A stretch of 64,000 nt of DNA from Deltaproteobacteria bacterium (GTDB lineage: Bacteria > Desulfobacterota > Binatia > UTPRO1). Location of the stretch: contig JAJCZP010000265.1 of NCBI GenBank assembly GCA_029262315.1, positions 1-64,000 on the forward strand, given 5' to 3'. Made by a program: the position numbers and the translations under genes. This document shows, in pieces, positions 17,183 through 26,678 of the stretch; positions within the stretch are counted from its first letter, which is position 1; every line of letters begins with the position of its first letter. The notes below the pieces were generated by a model. It worked only from the letters and a program-made list of their open reading frames with translations. It was not told the origin of the DNA and searched no databases.

Positions 17183-19621
17183 GTGAGTCTCGACCCTCCA
17201 CCGGTTGCTGAACGGCTGGCGCGCGCGCGTGCGCATATGATCGCACGGCGGGTCTGGTTGTTCGCGGTGGGGTGGACAGCCACGCTGCTCGCGTGGCTGG
17301 TCGTGTTCGTCGCTCACGGGCGCATGACTTCCCTCGGCGCGGGAGTCTATCTGCTGGCGAACATGGCCCTGCTGGCGGGATTGAGTATGTACGCGAGACG
17401 CCGCCCGGGACTGCCGATGATTCGTGGTGTAGTGTGCGGCGCGTGCATTGCCTTCGGCGTGGCAATCGGGGTTCTCGGCGTCTCGATTCAGGCCTCGGGA
17501 GACGTGCTCGCCTTTGTCCTGCTGACGCTCTACCTGATGAGTGCGCTCCTCTTCGGGTGGGGCTGGCGTGCGGAGGGCGCGCTCCTCATCGGGACGATGC
17601 TTCCACTCGCCATGATGGTCTCCCTGCTGCGGTTTCTCGTGGCACCTGCGGAGTTGGCGACGGCGCTCGCGGTCGGCGCGGGTCTCTGCCTTGCTGTCGC
17701 GGAAGGCGCCTCCCGGAGTTTTCGGATCGCGTTCTTGCGACGCGAGAGCGCGGAAGAGGCGGCGCACGCGGTCGCGGTATCGCGGGACGCATACCGTGAC
17801 AGTGAGCAGCGCTATCGAAGCCTCGTCGAGACGCAGTACGAGGCCATCGTGCGTTTCGACGAGCAGGGGAAGATCACGTTCGCCAACGAGTATTGGTCGC
17901 GCGCGATCGGTGTGCCGGTGGAGGAAATGTCGGCGCGCGACCAGCTGACCTTCGTGCACCCGGACGATCGTGCGGCGATCCCCGCCACGTTGAAGAATCT
18001 CGGCCGCGGTCACCCGCGCGAGACCCGTCGCCATCGCGTGCTGACAGTCGACGGGTATCGTTGGTTCGAGTGGGAAAGTAGCGCCATCGTCGATGCGGGC
18101 GGGCGGAGCGTCGAGTTTCAGGCGGTTGGCCGCGACGTGCACGAAAGCCACGTTGCGGACGAGGCGCTCCGTGAGAGTGAGGCCCGCTACCGCGTTCTCG
18201 TGGAGTCACAGCAAGCGCTTCTCAGTCGTTCCGACGGTGATGGCCTCCTTACCTTCGTGAACGATCATCTCTGCGCGGCGATGGGGCTATCTCGCGAAGA
18301 ACTGCTCGGGAAGAGTCTGTTCGCCTACGTTCACCCCGACGATGCACCAGTGACGCGCAGCATGGTCGAGGCGCTGGCAGAGGCGCCCTATCGAGCACCG
18401 GCACGTGAGATTCGCGTGCACACCAGCGTCGGATGGCGCTGGTTCGAGTGGGAAGGAGTCGGCCTCGTCGATGCCGCGGGTGCGCTCGTGGAGATCCAGT
18501 CGCTCGGGCGGGACGTTACCGGGCGACGGGAGGCGCAAGAGGCGTTGCGGGCGAGCGAGGCACGCTATCGGGGCCTAGTCGAGTCGCAGCACGACCTCGT
18601 CTTTCGGGGCGACGCTGAAGGGCACACGGTCTTTGTGAACGACGCCTATTGTCGCAAACTCGGTGTGTGTCGGGAGGATGTGTTGGGGGAGAGCTTCGCG
18701 CCGTTCGTCTATCCGGATGATCTCGAACGCACCTTCGAGGAGGTCCGTTCGCTGCAAAAGCCCCCGTATCGGAGGACGTTTCAGAATCGCTGCATCGATG
18801 CCGAGGGTGCCCTTCGGTGGATCGAGTGGGAAGCCGGCGGCGTTGCCGACCCGACGGGGACGATCGTCGAGGTGCAGGGCGTTGGCCGTGACGTGACGGA
18901 GCGCCGGCTCGCTGAGGAGGCGCTGCGGAATTCGCTCGTGGATCTGCGCCGTAGTGAAGATCAGTTGCGCTCGTTGGCGCAGCGTCAGGTGGCGATTCGG
19001 GAGCAGGAGCGGAAGCGTCTCGGGCTCGATCTCCACGACGATGTCTGCCAGGAACTCGTGGGCATCGGCATCCTGCTGGAGTCGATTCGCCGGCGGATCG
19101 GCCCGCTCTCCACCGAGAACGCGCGCGAGTTCGAACGGGTGGGGGGGTATCTCGCGCAGCTCGTCGACCATTTGCGCCTGCTCGCGCGCGAGCTGCAGCC
19201 CTTGCAGCTCCGCGACCTCGGACTCGAGGGCGGCCTACGCTCGCTCGTGCAGGGATTCTCGTCCGGGAGTTGCACCGTCGATTCGTTGTTTCCAACGGCG
19301 ATTCCACGCCTGCCCGAGGAAGCGGAAGTCGGTGTGTACCGCATTGCGCAAGAGGCGCTCACCAACGCCATTCGTCATGCCGAAGCCCGCGATGTTCGTC
19401 TCATGCTTGCCGTCGTCGGGGACAAACTCCGACTCGAGGTGAGCGATGATGGTTGTGGCTTCGACCCCGAGGCTCGTGCGAATGCGTTCGGTCTGGTCAG
19501 TATGGAGGAGCGCGCACTCTCGCTCGGGGGACGGCTGATGATCTGGTCGACGAAGGGCGACGGGACCACCGTCCGTCTCGAGTGTCCCCTCAGCGGTCAG
19601 AAGTCCGCATCGGCGGCTTAG
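17183..19621 (+). CDS. Membrane sensor kinase with three PAS domains (HisKA_3)
   Basis: 812 residues from the GTG at 17183; a TTG at 17144 and an ATG at 17237 are also in frame. Residues 20-180 form about six membrane helices. Three consecutive PAS/PAC units follow (about 200-325, 325-450, 450-580), each with the FVNDxYC-type strand, a PDD motif (HPDDR, HPDDA, YPDDL) and a W-F/I-E-W-E strand. HisKA_3 carries His618 in LGLDLHDDVCQELVG, and HATPase_c ends the protein (VSDDGCGF, FGLVSMEERA). It is a NarL-type kinase with no partner regulator nearby. It converges with the glycan operon, four nt apart. Confidence 0.92.
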   Translation: MSLDPPPVAERLARARAHMIARRVWLFAVGWTATLLAWLVVFVAHGRMTSLGAGVYLLANMALLAGLSMYARRRPGLPMIRGVVCGACIAFGVAIGVLGVSIQASGDVLAFVLLTLYLMSALLFGWGWRAEGALLIGTMLPLAMMVSLLRFLVAPAELATALAVGAGLCLAVAEGASRSFRIAFLRRESAEEAAHAVAVSRDAYRDSEQRYRSLVETQYEAIVRFDEQGKITFANEYWSRAIGVPVEEMSARDQLTFVHPDDRAAIPATLKNLGRGHPRETRRHRVLTVDGYRWFEWESSAIVDAGGRSVEFQAVGRDVHESHVADEALRESEARYRVLVESQQALLSRSDGDGLLTFVNDHLCAAMGLSREELLGKSLFAYVHPDDAPVTRSMVEALAEAPYRAPAREIRVHTSVGWRWFEWEGVGLVDAAGALVEIQSLGRDVTGRREAQEALRASEARYRGLVESQHDLVFRGDAEGHTVFVNDAYCRKLGVCREDVLGESFAPFVYPDDLERTFEEVRSLQKPPYRRTFQNRCIDAEGALRWIEWEAGGVADPTGTIVEVQGVGRDVTERRLAEEALRNSLVDLRRSEDQLRSLAQRQVAIREQERKRLGLDLHDDVCQELVGIGILLESIRRRIGPLSTENAREFERVGGYLAQLVDHLRLLARELQPLQLRDLGLEGGLRSLVQGFSSGSCTVDSLFPTAIPRLPEEAEVGVYRIAQEALTNAIRHAEARDVRLMLAVVGDKLRLEVSDDGCGFDPEARANAFGLVSMEERALSLGGRLMIWSTKGDGTTVRLECPLSGQKSASAA

Positions 19622-19625
19622 CGTT

Positions 19626-20768
19626 TCAGGACGCTTGGGGCCCGGTCTCCCAGACGACCTTCTTCTCGCCCTTGAGCAGTGACCACACCGCGATCAGCGG
19701 CGCGAGGTTGATCATGCAAAAGTACAGCGGGATGAAGAGCCCGGGCACGCGGATGTCGAGGCGATCGCAAATGAGCGCGGCGCCGGCGCCTGCGTAGAAC
19801 ACGACCTGCAGAAGGAACAGTATCAGATAGACCGGATTGCCCAGCAGAAACACGTTGCTGATGAACGCGGCGAGCATGAGCACAGGAACGCTCCATCGCA
19901 GGATGCGGTGCGACAGGAGCTGTAAGAAGATCCATGGGTGCCGAACGATGTTCAAGCTCTCCGGCATGTACCCGATGCCACGGATGCCGCGGAGCACGAC
20001 TCGTGCGCGCCGGTTGAGTTCGTCTCCGAGCTGCTTCGACTCCGCCACCTCGTAGCAGATGGCGTCGTCGTCGACGACGGATCGGAATCCACGAAGGGTG
20101 GCCTTGGCGGGTTGGACGAAGTCGCTGATGGCCGCGGGATCGAGGGGTACGTAGAGGTTCTTGCGGAGTGAATAGATGCACCCGGTGGCGCCGAGCACGG
20201 TATGGATGCTGCTCTCCCACCGCCGAATGGCGGCCTCGTAGTTCCAGTACAGCTGCCGCCCTTTCCCGGCGACGGCCTCATCCTCGCGGACGTATCGGAC
20301 GTCGCCCCCGACACTGCCGACGGTTGGGTCGGCGTAGTTGGCGACCATGGCCCGGATCGCACCAGCATCGTAGATCGTAGAGGCGTCCGAAAAGACGAGA
20401 ATCTCGCCGTTGGCAACGGCGGCCGCCTTGTTCTGGCCGGAGGTCTTCCCCTCCCGGGGCAAATCGAGCAGGCGCACGCGCCCGGCGTATTGGTCGCGGA
20501 CGATTTCATTCGTCCGGTCGGTGGAGCCGTCCGACGCGACCAGGATCTCGAGTTTGTCGGCGGGGTAGTCGAGCGTGAGCGAGTTCTCGAGCTTCTTTCC
20601 GATCACGTCCTCTTCGTTGTACGCCGCGATGATCATCGTTACGGACGGCGTCATTGCGCTTCGGCGGACGGGCCGTGACCAGACGCGTGACACCAGGAAC
20701 AGCACCACCGGATAGCCGACGTAGACGTAGGCTATCAGGGCAACCGACCCCCAGAAGATCGCTGTCAC
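19626..20768 (-). CDS. Membrane glycosyltransferase family 2
   Basis: 380 residues from a GTG whose TGA-overlap (20765-20768) couples it to the deacetylase. One N-terminal helix (FWGSVALIAYVYVGYPVVLFL) precedes a GT2 catalytic domain: MIIAAYNEEDVIGKK, ILVASDGSTDRT, FSDASTIYDAG, ATGCIYSLRK and the acceptor-site VDDDAICYEV. Three to four C-terminal helices follow. This is the architecture of processive or lipid-linked exopolysaccharide glycosyltransferases of the XrtA-associated type. It is the last gene of the leftward polysaccharide operon. Confidence 0.93.
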   Translation of the reverse strand: MTAIFWGSVALIAYVYVGYPVVLFLVSRVWSRPVRRSAMTPSVTMIIAAYNEEDVIGKKLENSLTLDYPADKLEILVASDGSTDRTNEIVRDQYAGRVRLLDLPREGKTSGQNKAAAVANGEILVFSDASTIYDAGAIRAMVANYADPTVGSVGGDVRYVREDEAVAGKGRQLYWNYEAAIRRWESSIHTVLGATGCIYSLRKNLYVPLDPAAISDFVQPAKATLRGFRSVVDDDAICYEVAESKQLGDELNRRARVVLRGIRGIGYMPESLNIVRHPWIFLQLLSHRILRWSVPVLMLAAFISNVFLLGNPVYLILFLLQVVFYAGAGAALICDRLDIRVPGLFIPLYFCMINLAPLIAVWSLLKGEKKVVWETGPQAS

Positions 20769-21622
20769 GCGAGTGGAAGCAAGTCGCGCATGGGCGCGAA
20801 CTGAAAGTCGCGGAACAGTCGCCGCAGTTTCGATGCGGTGCTCGCGAGATTGACGTAATGGCTGCTGAACCCACGCTTGCCGGCGGTCTTGACGCGCGGC
20901 TGTTCGGGGTCGAGCTCCCACGGGTGAATGTACACGAGCGCCGCTTGCTGTTCGTCGCGGTTCACACGCCGCATGCCCCAGCGCATGTACAGGTACGGGA
21001 GCAGGCGCAGATACCCCCCGCCACCGAGGGGGAGGTTGCGGCCGAGAAACGGTGTGGTCGTGATCGGGAACTCGACCAGTTTCTTTCCTTCCCGCTCCCG
21101 GATCACGTACGGGAAGCGGGCGGCATCGGGCAGGCCGTACAGCGCGTCGCGAACCGGAAAGACGCTCGAGTCGTATTGGAGGCCGAGATCGAGAAGGATG
21201 TCCGGCGCCCACAGGGAGCTGGTCGTGAATGAGAACGACGGTGCTCGGTACCCGAGTACCGGAGTCCCCGTGATGTCTTCCAGGGTCTTCTTGGCGCGCT
21301 CGACATCGGTGCGAAACTCGTCCGGCGTCTGCTCGTAGACGATGCGATGCGCATAGCCGTGAGTCGCGATCTCGTGTCCGCGCGCGACGATGCGTCGTAC
21401 CAACTCTGGGTGACGCTCGGCATTCCACGTGAGGACGAAGAAGGTACCTTTGACGCCGGCGTCGTCGCACAGCTCCAGTACCCGCTCGGTACTGTGCTGC
21501 ACGCGGGATTCGTAGTCGTCCCAGCGCGTGAACGGGATCACCGCGTCGAAGTCGGCGACCTGGTACCAGTCTTCGACATCGACAGTGAACGCGTTGACGG
21601 GGGATCCGGAGGGGGCAGTCAT
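20765..21622 (-). CDS. XrtA-type polysaccharide deacetylase (carbohydrate esterase 4, DUF3473 tail)
   Basis: 285 residues from the ATG at 21622. The start AFTVDVEDWYQV, metal ligands in ATHGYAHR, the YRAPSFSFT loop and the long C-terminal segment (YIHPWELDPEQPR, then FSSHYVNLASTASKLRRLFRDF) match the deacetylases found with exosortase A/PEP-CTERM exopolysaccharide loci. It should remove N-acetyl groups from a nascent polysaccharide; the lack of a signal peptide suggests the cytoplasmic side. It overlaps the downstream glycosyltransferase by 4 nt. No exosortase gene is in the window. Confidence 0.92.
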   Translation of the reverse strand: MTAPSGSPVNAFTVDVEDWYQVADFDAVIPFTRWDDYESRVQHSTERVLELCDDAGVKGTFFVLTWNAERHPELVRRIVARGHEIATHGYAHRIVYEQTPDEFRTDVERAKKTLEDITGTPVLGYRAPSFSFTTSSLWAPDILLDLGLQYDSSVFPVRDALYGLPDAARFPYVIREREGKKLVEFPITTTPFLGRNLPLGGGGYLRLLPYLYMRWGMRRVNRDEQQAALVYIHPWELDPEQPRVKTAGKRGFSSHYVNLASTASKLRRLFRDFQFAPMRDLLPLA

Positions 21623-21690
21623 CGAGCGATCAGGATAGCAAGGCTCGCCGGGGGCCAACAAGGCGTCGAAATGTCGGCCGTCGTCCGGGG

Positions 21691-22245
21691 TCAGGAATCA
21701 GCGCGGCGGCGTCTTTGCGCGGCTCGGAGGTAGAGACGGGCCGTCGAGCCCAACAGGTAGGCTGTGGCGACGGGGAGCACGATGGCGCGACCCACGAGCC
21801 ACGGGATGACGGAGCCCGCGGCCTCTCCGCCGCTCAGATGGTGCAGTAGGGCTGGCAGGCGGGTCAGATGGAGCGGGAAGTAGTCCAGGTGATCGTTGAA
21901 GAGCAGGATCGTTCTCGTCCGTAGGAGGTAGGGCAGCAGACGGAGATACTGGCTGGGGCGGCTGCTGAGGAGCGCGACGACCGCGTCGTAGCGTCGCCGA
22001 CGCAGTGTCCGCAGGACCTCGAAGCGGTCGGGCCAGCGCACGGGGGTCACCCGGTCGGCTTCGCAGGCGTCGGCCGCGTCGAGGTCGGCCTCGCGCACCG
22101 CGAGCTCGATTTCGCATCCAGGAAAGAGCGTGCGTAGACGCGCCGTTGCCGCGATGGCGAGGTCGATGGGCCCCGATTGCACGAGCAGGACCGTTCGTAC
22201 GGTATCGTAGCGTAGCGGCAGCAGAAAGGTCAGTGGGTTCGCCAT
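21691..22245 (-). CDS. Short glycosyltransferase-9-like protein
   Basis: 184 residues from the ATG at 22245, which shares a base with the stop of the triple glycosyltransferase gene (TGATG). The N-terminus (TVLLVQSGPIDLAIAATARLRTLFPGCEIELAV) resembles the first Rossmann half of heptosyltransferase/GT9 enzymes, and residues 100-125 resemble a LLRTRTILLFNDHLDYF segment. The nucleotide-sugar-binding half is absent and the C-terminus is hydrophobic (about 145-170) with a basic tail. It may be a truncated or accessory member. It lies between the triple GT and the deacetylase in the same operon. Confidence 0.65.
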   Translation of the reverse strand: MANPLTFLLPLRYDTVRTVLLVQSGPIDLAIAATARLRTLFPGCEIELAVREADLDAADACEADRVTPVRWPDRFEVLRTLRRRRYDAVVALLSSRPSQYLRLLPYLLRTRTILLFNDHLDYFPLHLTRLPALLHHLSGGEAAGSVIPWLVGRAIVLPVATAYLLGSTARLYLRAAQRRRRADS

Positions 22246-25200
22246 CAGCCTACCTCCCCGCGCGGTGTGGCTTGCCGGTACGCATCGAGGAGCTGCGCCG
22301 CGATGACGTTCCAATCATAGCGCGCCGCCACGAGGGCGCGTGCCCGCTCCGCCAGTGCACGCCTCAGTTCGGGTTCGGCCAGTGCGCGTTCGATCGCGGC
22401 GGACATCGTCGTCGCGGTGTCCGCGATCAGTGCGTGTTCGCCATCGACGATGTCGATGCCTTCGGCCCCGATCGTGGTGGAGATCACGGGGCATCCGCTC
22501 GCCATGGCTTCGAGAAGTTTGAGCCTCGTGCCCGAGCCCTGGAGCACCGGCGTCACGAACAAGGTGCTTTGCCGGTAGTAGACGCCGATGTCCTCGACCC
22601 GACCCGTCACCTCGACGCCGGGGGTCGTGCCGAGTTGCCGTACGACCTCGGGCGGGTAGGCGCCGACGATTCGAAAATGGATGTCTGGACGATGTTCCCG
22701 CACGAGTGGAAGAACCTCGCGGCAGAAGTAGCGCACGGCTTCGACGTTGGGCTCGTGGCGAAAGAAGCCGACGAAGAGCAACGACTGGGGCTCACGGCCC
22801 TCGGTCGTGAAGGCGTAACGCTCGCAATCGACGCCGTTGGGAATGGGCACGATGCGGTCCGTGGATGTATACTCCCCGAGCAATGCACGGTCTGTTGCGC
22901 TCATCGTGAGCACGAGGTCCGCTGACTCTACGGCGTCGATCTCGTATCGCAGCAGACGCATCCAATCGAACCAGGCCCCCGCGCGTGCGGGGCCTCCGCC
23001 GATGCTGGCCGACGCGCGGGCCATCGAAACGTAGCTGATGTCGTGCTCGACCAGGACGCGTAGGAGGCCACGTGCGGGCGGGGGGAGGAGGTGCGCCATG
23101 TGTGTGTATTCGACTTGCAGGACATCGTAGTCTTCGCGATCGAGGAAGTACTCGAGGGTCTCGCTCATGGTCGTCGACCAGAAGCCTCGGGTTTTCGCCG
23201 GGGCGAGGATGCCGCCGACGGCGCTCGTGTCACGCTCGAGGACGACCGCTTGATGACAGCGTTTGCGCAGCTCGGCGACACTTCTCGGGTCGAGCTCGGC
23301 GTCCGTGTCGCCGTAGGAGATCAGCGTGACGTCGGCCGTCGGTTGCAGGCGCTCCAGCAGGGCCAGGATGCGCACCGCACCGCCGTGGATGGGTGGGTAG
23401 GGGCTGTAGGGGCTCACGATCAGGATCTTCGGGCGATGATCCGGCGCGTGCGCCGCTCGACGGCCGAACCAGCCGCGAAATGCGTGGCGGTATCGAGAGA
23501 CATGGAAGATGGTGCTGTCGTCGAGGACGCGAGGGACGTCGGCCTCGCGGCGACGTGCGCGGATCACGGTCGGGATCTGGCGCATGGCGCCGCGCCAGGT
23601 TGCGATGGCCGCGCGGAGATCCGCCTGTCGGTGGACACGCAGTGGCAAAATGATCAGGCCGAGCAGGTGCTGGCGCAGGATCGCCCAGTCATCGACGTTC
23701 TTCCAGATGAGCGCGGCGAGATTCTTGATGAAGAAACTGTAGATGGTGCTCTCGCTCCAGAGTCGTCGCGTCGTGCTGCGGTGTCGGTGGTGCACCATGC
23801 TCTGGGGCGCGAAGAGGGAAGGCCATCCACGTTTCCACGCCCGGTAGCCGAGATCGACATCTTCGATGTACACGGGGGCGAAGACGGCCTCGTCGAAGCC
23901 ACCGAGCGCGAGAAACTTGCTGCGGTCGTATGCTGACGCGCCGCCACCCGCGAAAAAGACCGGGTAGTGCTTGTCGTCCTCCCAGCGATCGACGTGGAAC
24001 AGCGTGATCGTGCCGTTCGTCCATCGGGCGTGGACCTTGCCCGTTTCCCAGCGCGGTTTCGACTTGTCGATGAAGTCGATCTGGCAGGACACGCCGAATG
24101 CGCCGGGCTCGGCGACGAACGCGGCGAGGAGGGGGGCGAGGAAATCCGGCTCTACGACCATGTCGTTGTTGAGCATGATCACCACTGGGTGCTGGCTCTC
24201 CCGCGCCCCGCGATTCGCGGCACCGGCGAAGCCCTCGTTCTGCTCCAGCGGGACGAGGGTGACGTCGGGAAAGGTGGCGGCGAGCCACGCGCGGGTGTCG
24301 TCGCTACTGCCGTTGTCGACGACGAGGATCTCACCCCCGGCCGGGTGCGTCGCCAGTGCGGCCCGCAGCGGTGGCAGGCTCATCTCCAGAAGGCTTCGCC
24401 CGTTCCACGTCGGAATGACGACGGAGACCGGGGTGGAGCCGTCGATGGCAACGGGCGTGGTCGTCTCTTCCGCGGCTGCGGCCGCGGGGCGCCGTCGGCG
24501 CGTGAGGTCGGTCACGCCGAGCAGCAGTGCCAGGACGACGACGTAGGGCACGCTCGCGAGTGCCAGCAGTGCCGCCACGCCCAGACTCGCCACCTTGGAC
24601 GCCAGGCGGAGAACGCGGCGGGCGCCTCGCAGGAGCTCGCGGGCGAGTCCGGTGAGCACGCGCCGCTCCATGCCGGCGGTGTGCGCGGCCGTGAGCGCGT
24701 CGAGTTTCCGCCGCGTGATGGCGAGCTCCGCGGACATCCGGGCCAGCTCCACCTGGGTCGTCGTCGCGCTTTGGCCGGTGTCCGTGTGTGAAGAGGTTGT
24801 GTCGCCGTGTGGCGCGTCTGCGGGCATGTGCGTATCCGGGTCCTTTTTGGTGCCGCTGCGGAGGCCCATCGGCGACGCGGCCTCGGCGCCGGATGCCAGC
24901 AACGACGAGGCGAAGCGATCGTCATTGCCGACCGCGGCGCCGACGCCGGGCACCAATGCGTCACTCACGGTCGTGTTGTGGAGAAACAGAAACGACTCGG
25001 TTTCGACCGGCACCTCATCGACAAGACCCTTCACCAGGTAGTGTACCGTCAGCGCTGGGGCGGGCGGCGTTCCGTCGTCGGGGTTGCAAAGCCAGAGGCA
25101 GGTGCCGGAAGCCAGCGTGCCGGGTACTTCGATGGTGACGCGGTAGCGGCGAGCCCGGGAGTTGGAGATCGGGCGGAACTCGAATCGATGCCAGTCGTCA

Positions 25201-26678
25201 TGCGAGAGCTGGGCGAGCGGTGTCGCGATGCGGACGAGTCGTCGGCCTTCGGGGCCGTCCTCCGACAGCGTGAAGAGAAGATCGAGGCCTGGGGGTTTCG
25301 CGGCGCGCCACAGGAGGAGGTCGACGCGGCACAGATTGTCGTAGGTGGCGACGAACGCCCTTTCTTGGCGGTAATACGAGCCGAGGGGCGGCGAGACTTC
25401 ACGCTCGCCGGTCAGCAGTTCCTCGGTCACGAGCGCGTCCTCTTTCTGGATGACCGTGTGCGAGGGCGTGTCCTGAGCGAACCATCCCCCATCCGACTTG
25501 TCCGGCGCGGCGTGGGGGGCGCGACAGAACTCGCGGACCGGCCTGATGACGCGGTTCCACGAGAGTTCCTGTTTGAACGTCGCGAAACGCTCGGCGCGCC
25601 CTTCGGCGCCGGCGCCGTCGGCGAGATCACGAATGGCGGCGGCCACGGCATCGACGTCGCCTTCAGGAACGGCGAGGCCGAGGCGCTCGCGTACGATGCG
25701 TGCCGCGAGGTCATCGCCCCGGCTGACGACCATCGGGAGGCTGCACCACAGGTAGTCGAGCACGCGTGTGCGGAAGGCGAACTGTGCCTCGACCCCTGGC
25801 TGGTGAAGGCTGACGGCGATGTCGCTTTCGAGCAGGAAGTTCTGGCGCTGGTCGTACGGTACCCAGTCGACGAAGTACGCGCCGTTGTCATAGAGGTCGA
25901 GCTCGCGCGCCAGTGCCAGTGCGCGCTCGCCCATCTCCATCGTTCCGATGTCTGGGTTCGGATGGGTGACGCCAAGAAAGAGTCCCTTGATCTCCGGACG
26001 GTCGGTCCGAAGTACGTGCAGCGCTCGGAGGAGCGTGAGCGGGTCGAACCAGTTCCACAGACCGCCGGCCCAGAGGACAACCGTATCGTCGGCTCCGATG
26101 CCGGGGATGACGCCTCGGATCGCGGGCGCGGTCGCGACGGGGGCGTTGTCGGTGATGCCGAACGGAAGCACGGCAAGGAGCTGGCTGAAGCCGCGGTCCG
26201 ATGCGTAGTTGGCGCGGTTGATGCGTCCCGCGGCGGCCAGCATGCCGAGCCAGAAGCTGCGTTGGACCTCGCTGGCGCACAGAAACAGATCGCCATGTTC
26301 GAGATGGTGCTGCAGCCAGCGGAGGGCGAGCAGTGGCCGACCCCCCGCGGTGTCGAAACGCGCGCCGTAGAACTCGAGGTCGGACAGAATGAAGGGGTCG
26401 TACAGATCGACGATCAGCGGCTTCCGGATCGCCGTCATGAGCTCGGCGCGACCGGATACCAGGACAACGTCGGCGGCGTCGATCAGTGGCGGGAGCGTCG
26501 ACTCCGCGGGGATGCGCACCTGTGCCATCGCTCCGGGCACGGGGGTGCTGCCGTCGGGAACCGCAAGCGTCACCTCGCAGTCCTCGGCCAACGCCCGTGC
26601 GATTTCCACCGATCGAATTGCCGTCCCTGCCATGAGAGGCCCCGTTTTATCGGGGCAGATCACCAGTACGCGGGTCAC
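22245..26678 (-). CDS. Three-domain glycosyltransferase fusion (GT-B, GT2, GT4)
   Basis: 1477 residues, cytoplasmic or membrane-associated. In order: a GT-B glycosyltransferase (1-395, VLWAGGLWNWFDPLTLL); a beta-sandwich-like accessory domain (about 425-555); a Thr/Ser/Asp-rich linker and coiled coil (about 630-680); one or two hydrophobic helices (about 695-730); a GT2 domain (about 750-1060; VVIPTWNGRS, VVDNGSSDDT, MLNNDMVV, IEDVDLGYRAW); and a C-terminal GT4 domain (about 1110-1470; SPYSPYPPIHGG, IPNGVDCERY, KLLEAMASGCPV). It could add several sugars in series to one lipid-linked chain. It starts at GTG, overlapping the upstream stop by 4 nt. Confidence 0.92.
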   Translation of the reverse strand: MTRVLVICPDKTGPLMAGTAIRSVEIARALAEDCEVTLAVPDGSTPVPGAMAQVRIPAESTLPPLIDAADVVLVSGRAELMTAIRKPLIVDLYDPFILSDLEFYGARFDTAGGRPLLALRWLQHHLEHGDLFLCASEVQRSFWLGMLAAAGRINRANYASDRGFSQLLAVLPFGITDNAPVATAPAIRGVIPGIGADDTVVLWAGGLWNWFDPLTLLRALHVLRTDRPEIKGLFLGVTHPNPDIGTMEMGERALALARELDLYDNGAYFVDWVPYDQRQNFLLESDIAVSLHQPGVEAQFAFRTRVLDYLWCSLPMVVSRGDDLAARIVRERLGLAVPEGDVDAVAAAIRDLADGAGAEGRAERFATFKQELSWNRVIRPVREFCRAPHAAPDKSDGGWFAQDTPSHTVIQKEDALVTEELLTGEREVSPPLGSYYRQERAFVATYDNLCRVDLLLWRAAKPPGLDLLFTLSEDGPEGRRLVRIATPLAQLSHDDWHRFEFRPISNSRARRYRVTIEVPGTLASGTCLWLCNPDDGTPPAPALTVHYLVKGLVDEVPVETESFLFLHNTTVSDALVPGVGAAVGNDDRFASSLLASGAEAASPMGLRSGTKKDPDTHMPADAPHGDTTSSHTDTGQSATTTQVELARMSAELAITRRKLDALTAAHTAGMERRVLTGLARELLRGARRVLRLASKVASLGVAALLALASVPYVVVLALLLGVTDLTRRRRPAAAAAEETTTPVAIDGSTPVSVVIPTWNGRSLLEMSLPPLRAALATHPAGGEILVVDNGSSDDTRAWLAATFPDVTLVPLEQNEGFAGAANRGARESQHPVVIMLNNDMVVEPDFLAPLLAAFVAEPGAFGVSCQIDFIDKSKPRWETGKVHARWTNGTITLFHVDRWEDDKHYPVFFAGGGASAYDRSKFLALGGFDEAVFAPVYIEDVDLGYRAWKRGWPSLFAPQSMVHHRHRSTTRRLWSESTIYSFFIKNLAALIWKNVDDWAILRQHLLGLIILPLRVHRQADLRAAIATWRGAMRQIPTVIRARRREADVPRVLDDSTIFHVSRYRHAFRGWFGRRAAHAPDHRPKILIVSPYSPYPPIHGGAVRILALLERLQPTADVTLISYGDTDAELDPRSVAELRKRCHQAVVLERDTSAVGGILAPAKTRGFWSTTMSETLEYFLDREDYDVLQVEYTHMAHLLPPPARGLLRVLVEHDISYVSMARASASIGGGPARAGAWFDWMRLLRYEIDAVESADLVLTMSATDRALLGEYTSTDRIVPIPNGVDCERYAFTTEGREPQSLLFVGFFRHEPNVEAVRYFCREVLPLVREHRPDIHFRIVGAYPPEVVRQLGTTPGVEVTGRVEDIGVYYRQSTLFVTPVLQGSGTRLKLLEAMASGCPVISTTIGAEGIDIVDGEHALIADTATTMSAAIERALAEPELRRALAERARALVAARYDWNVIAAQLLDAYRQATPRGEVG

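Noticed and set aside
20769..21470. Leftward extension of the 19626-20768 glycosyltransferase frame
   Set aside because: Overlaps the deacetylase in another frame with low-complexity Arg-rich translation; the GTG at 20768 with a GTGA overlap is the natural start.
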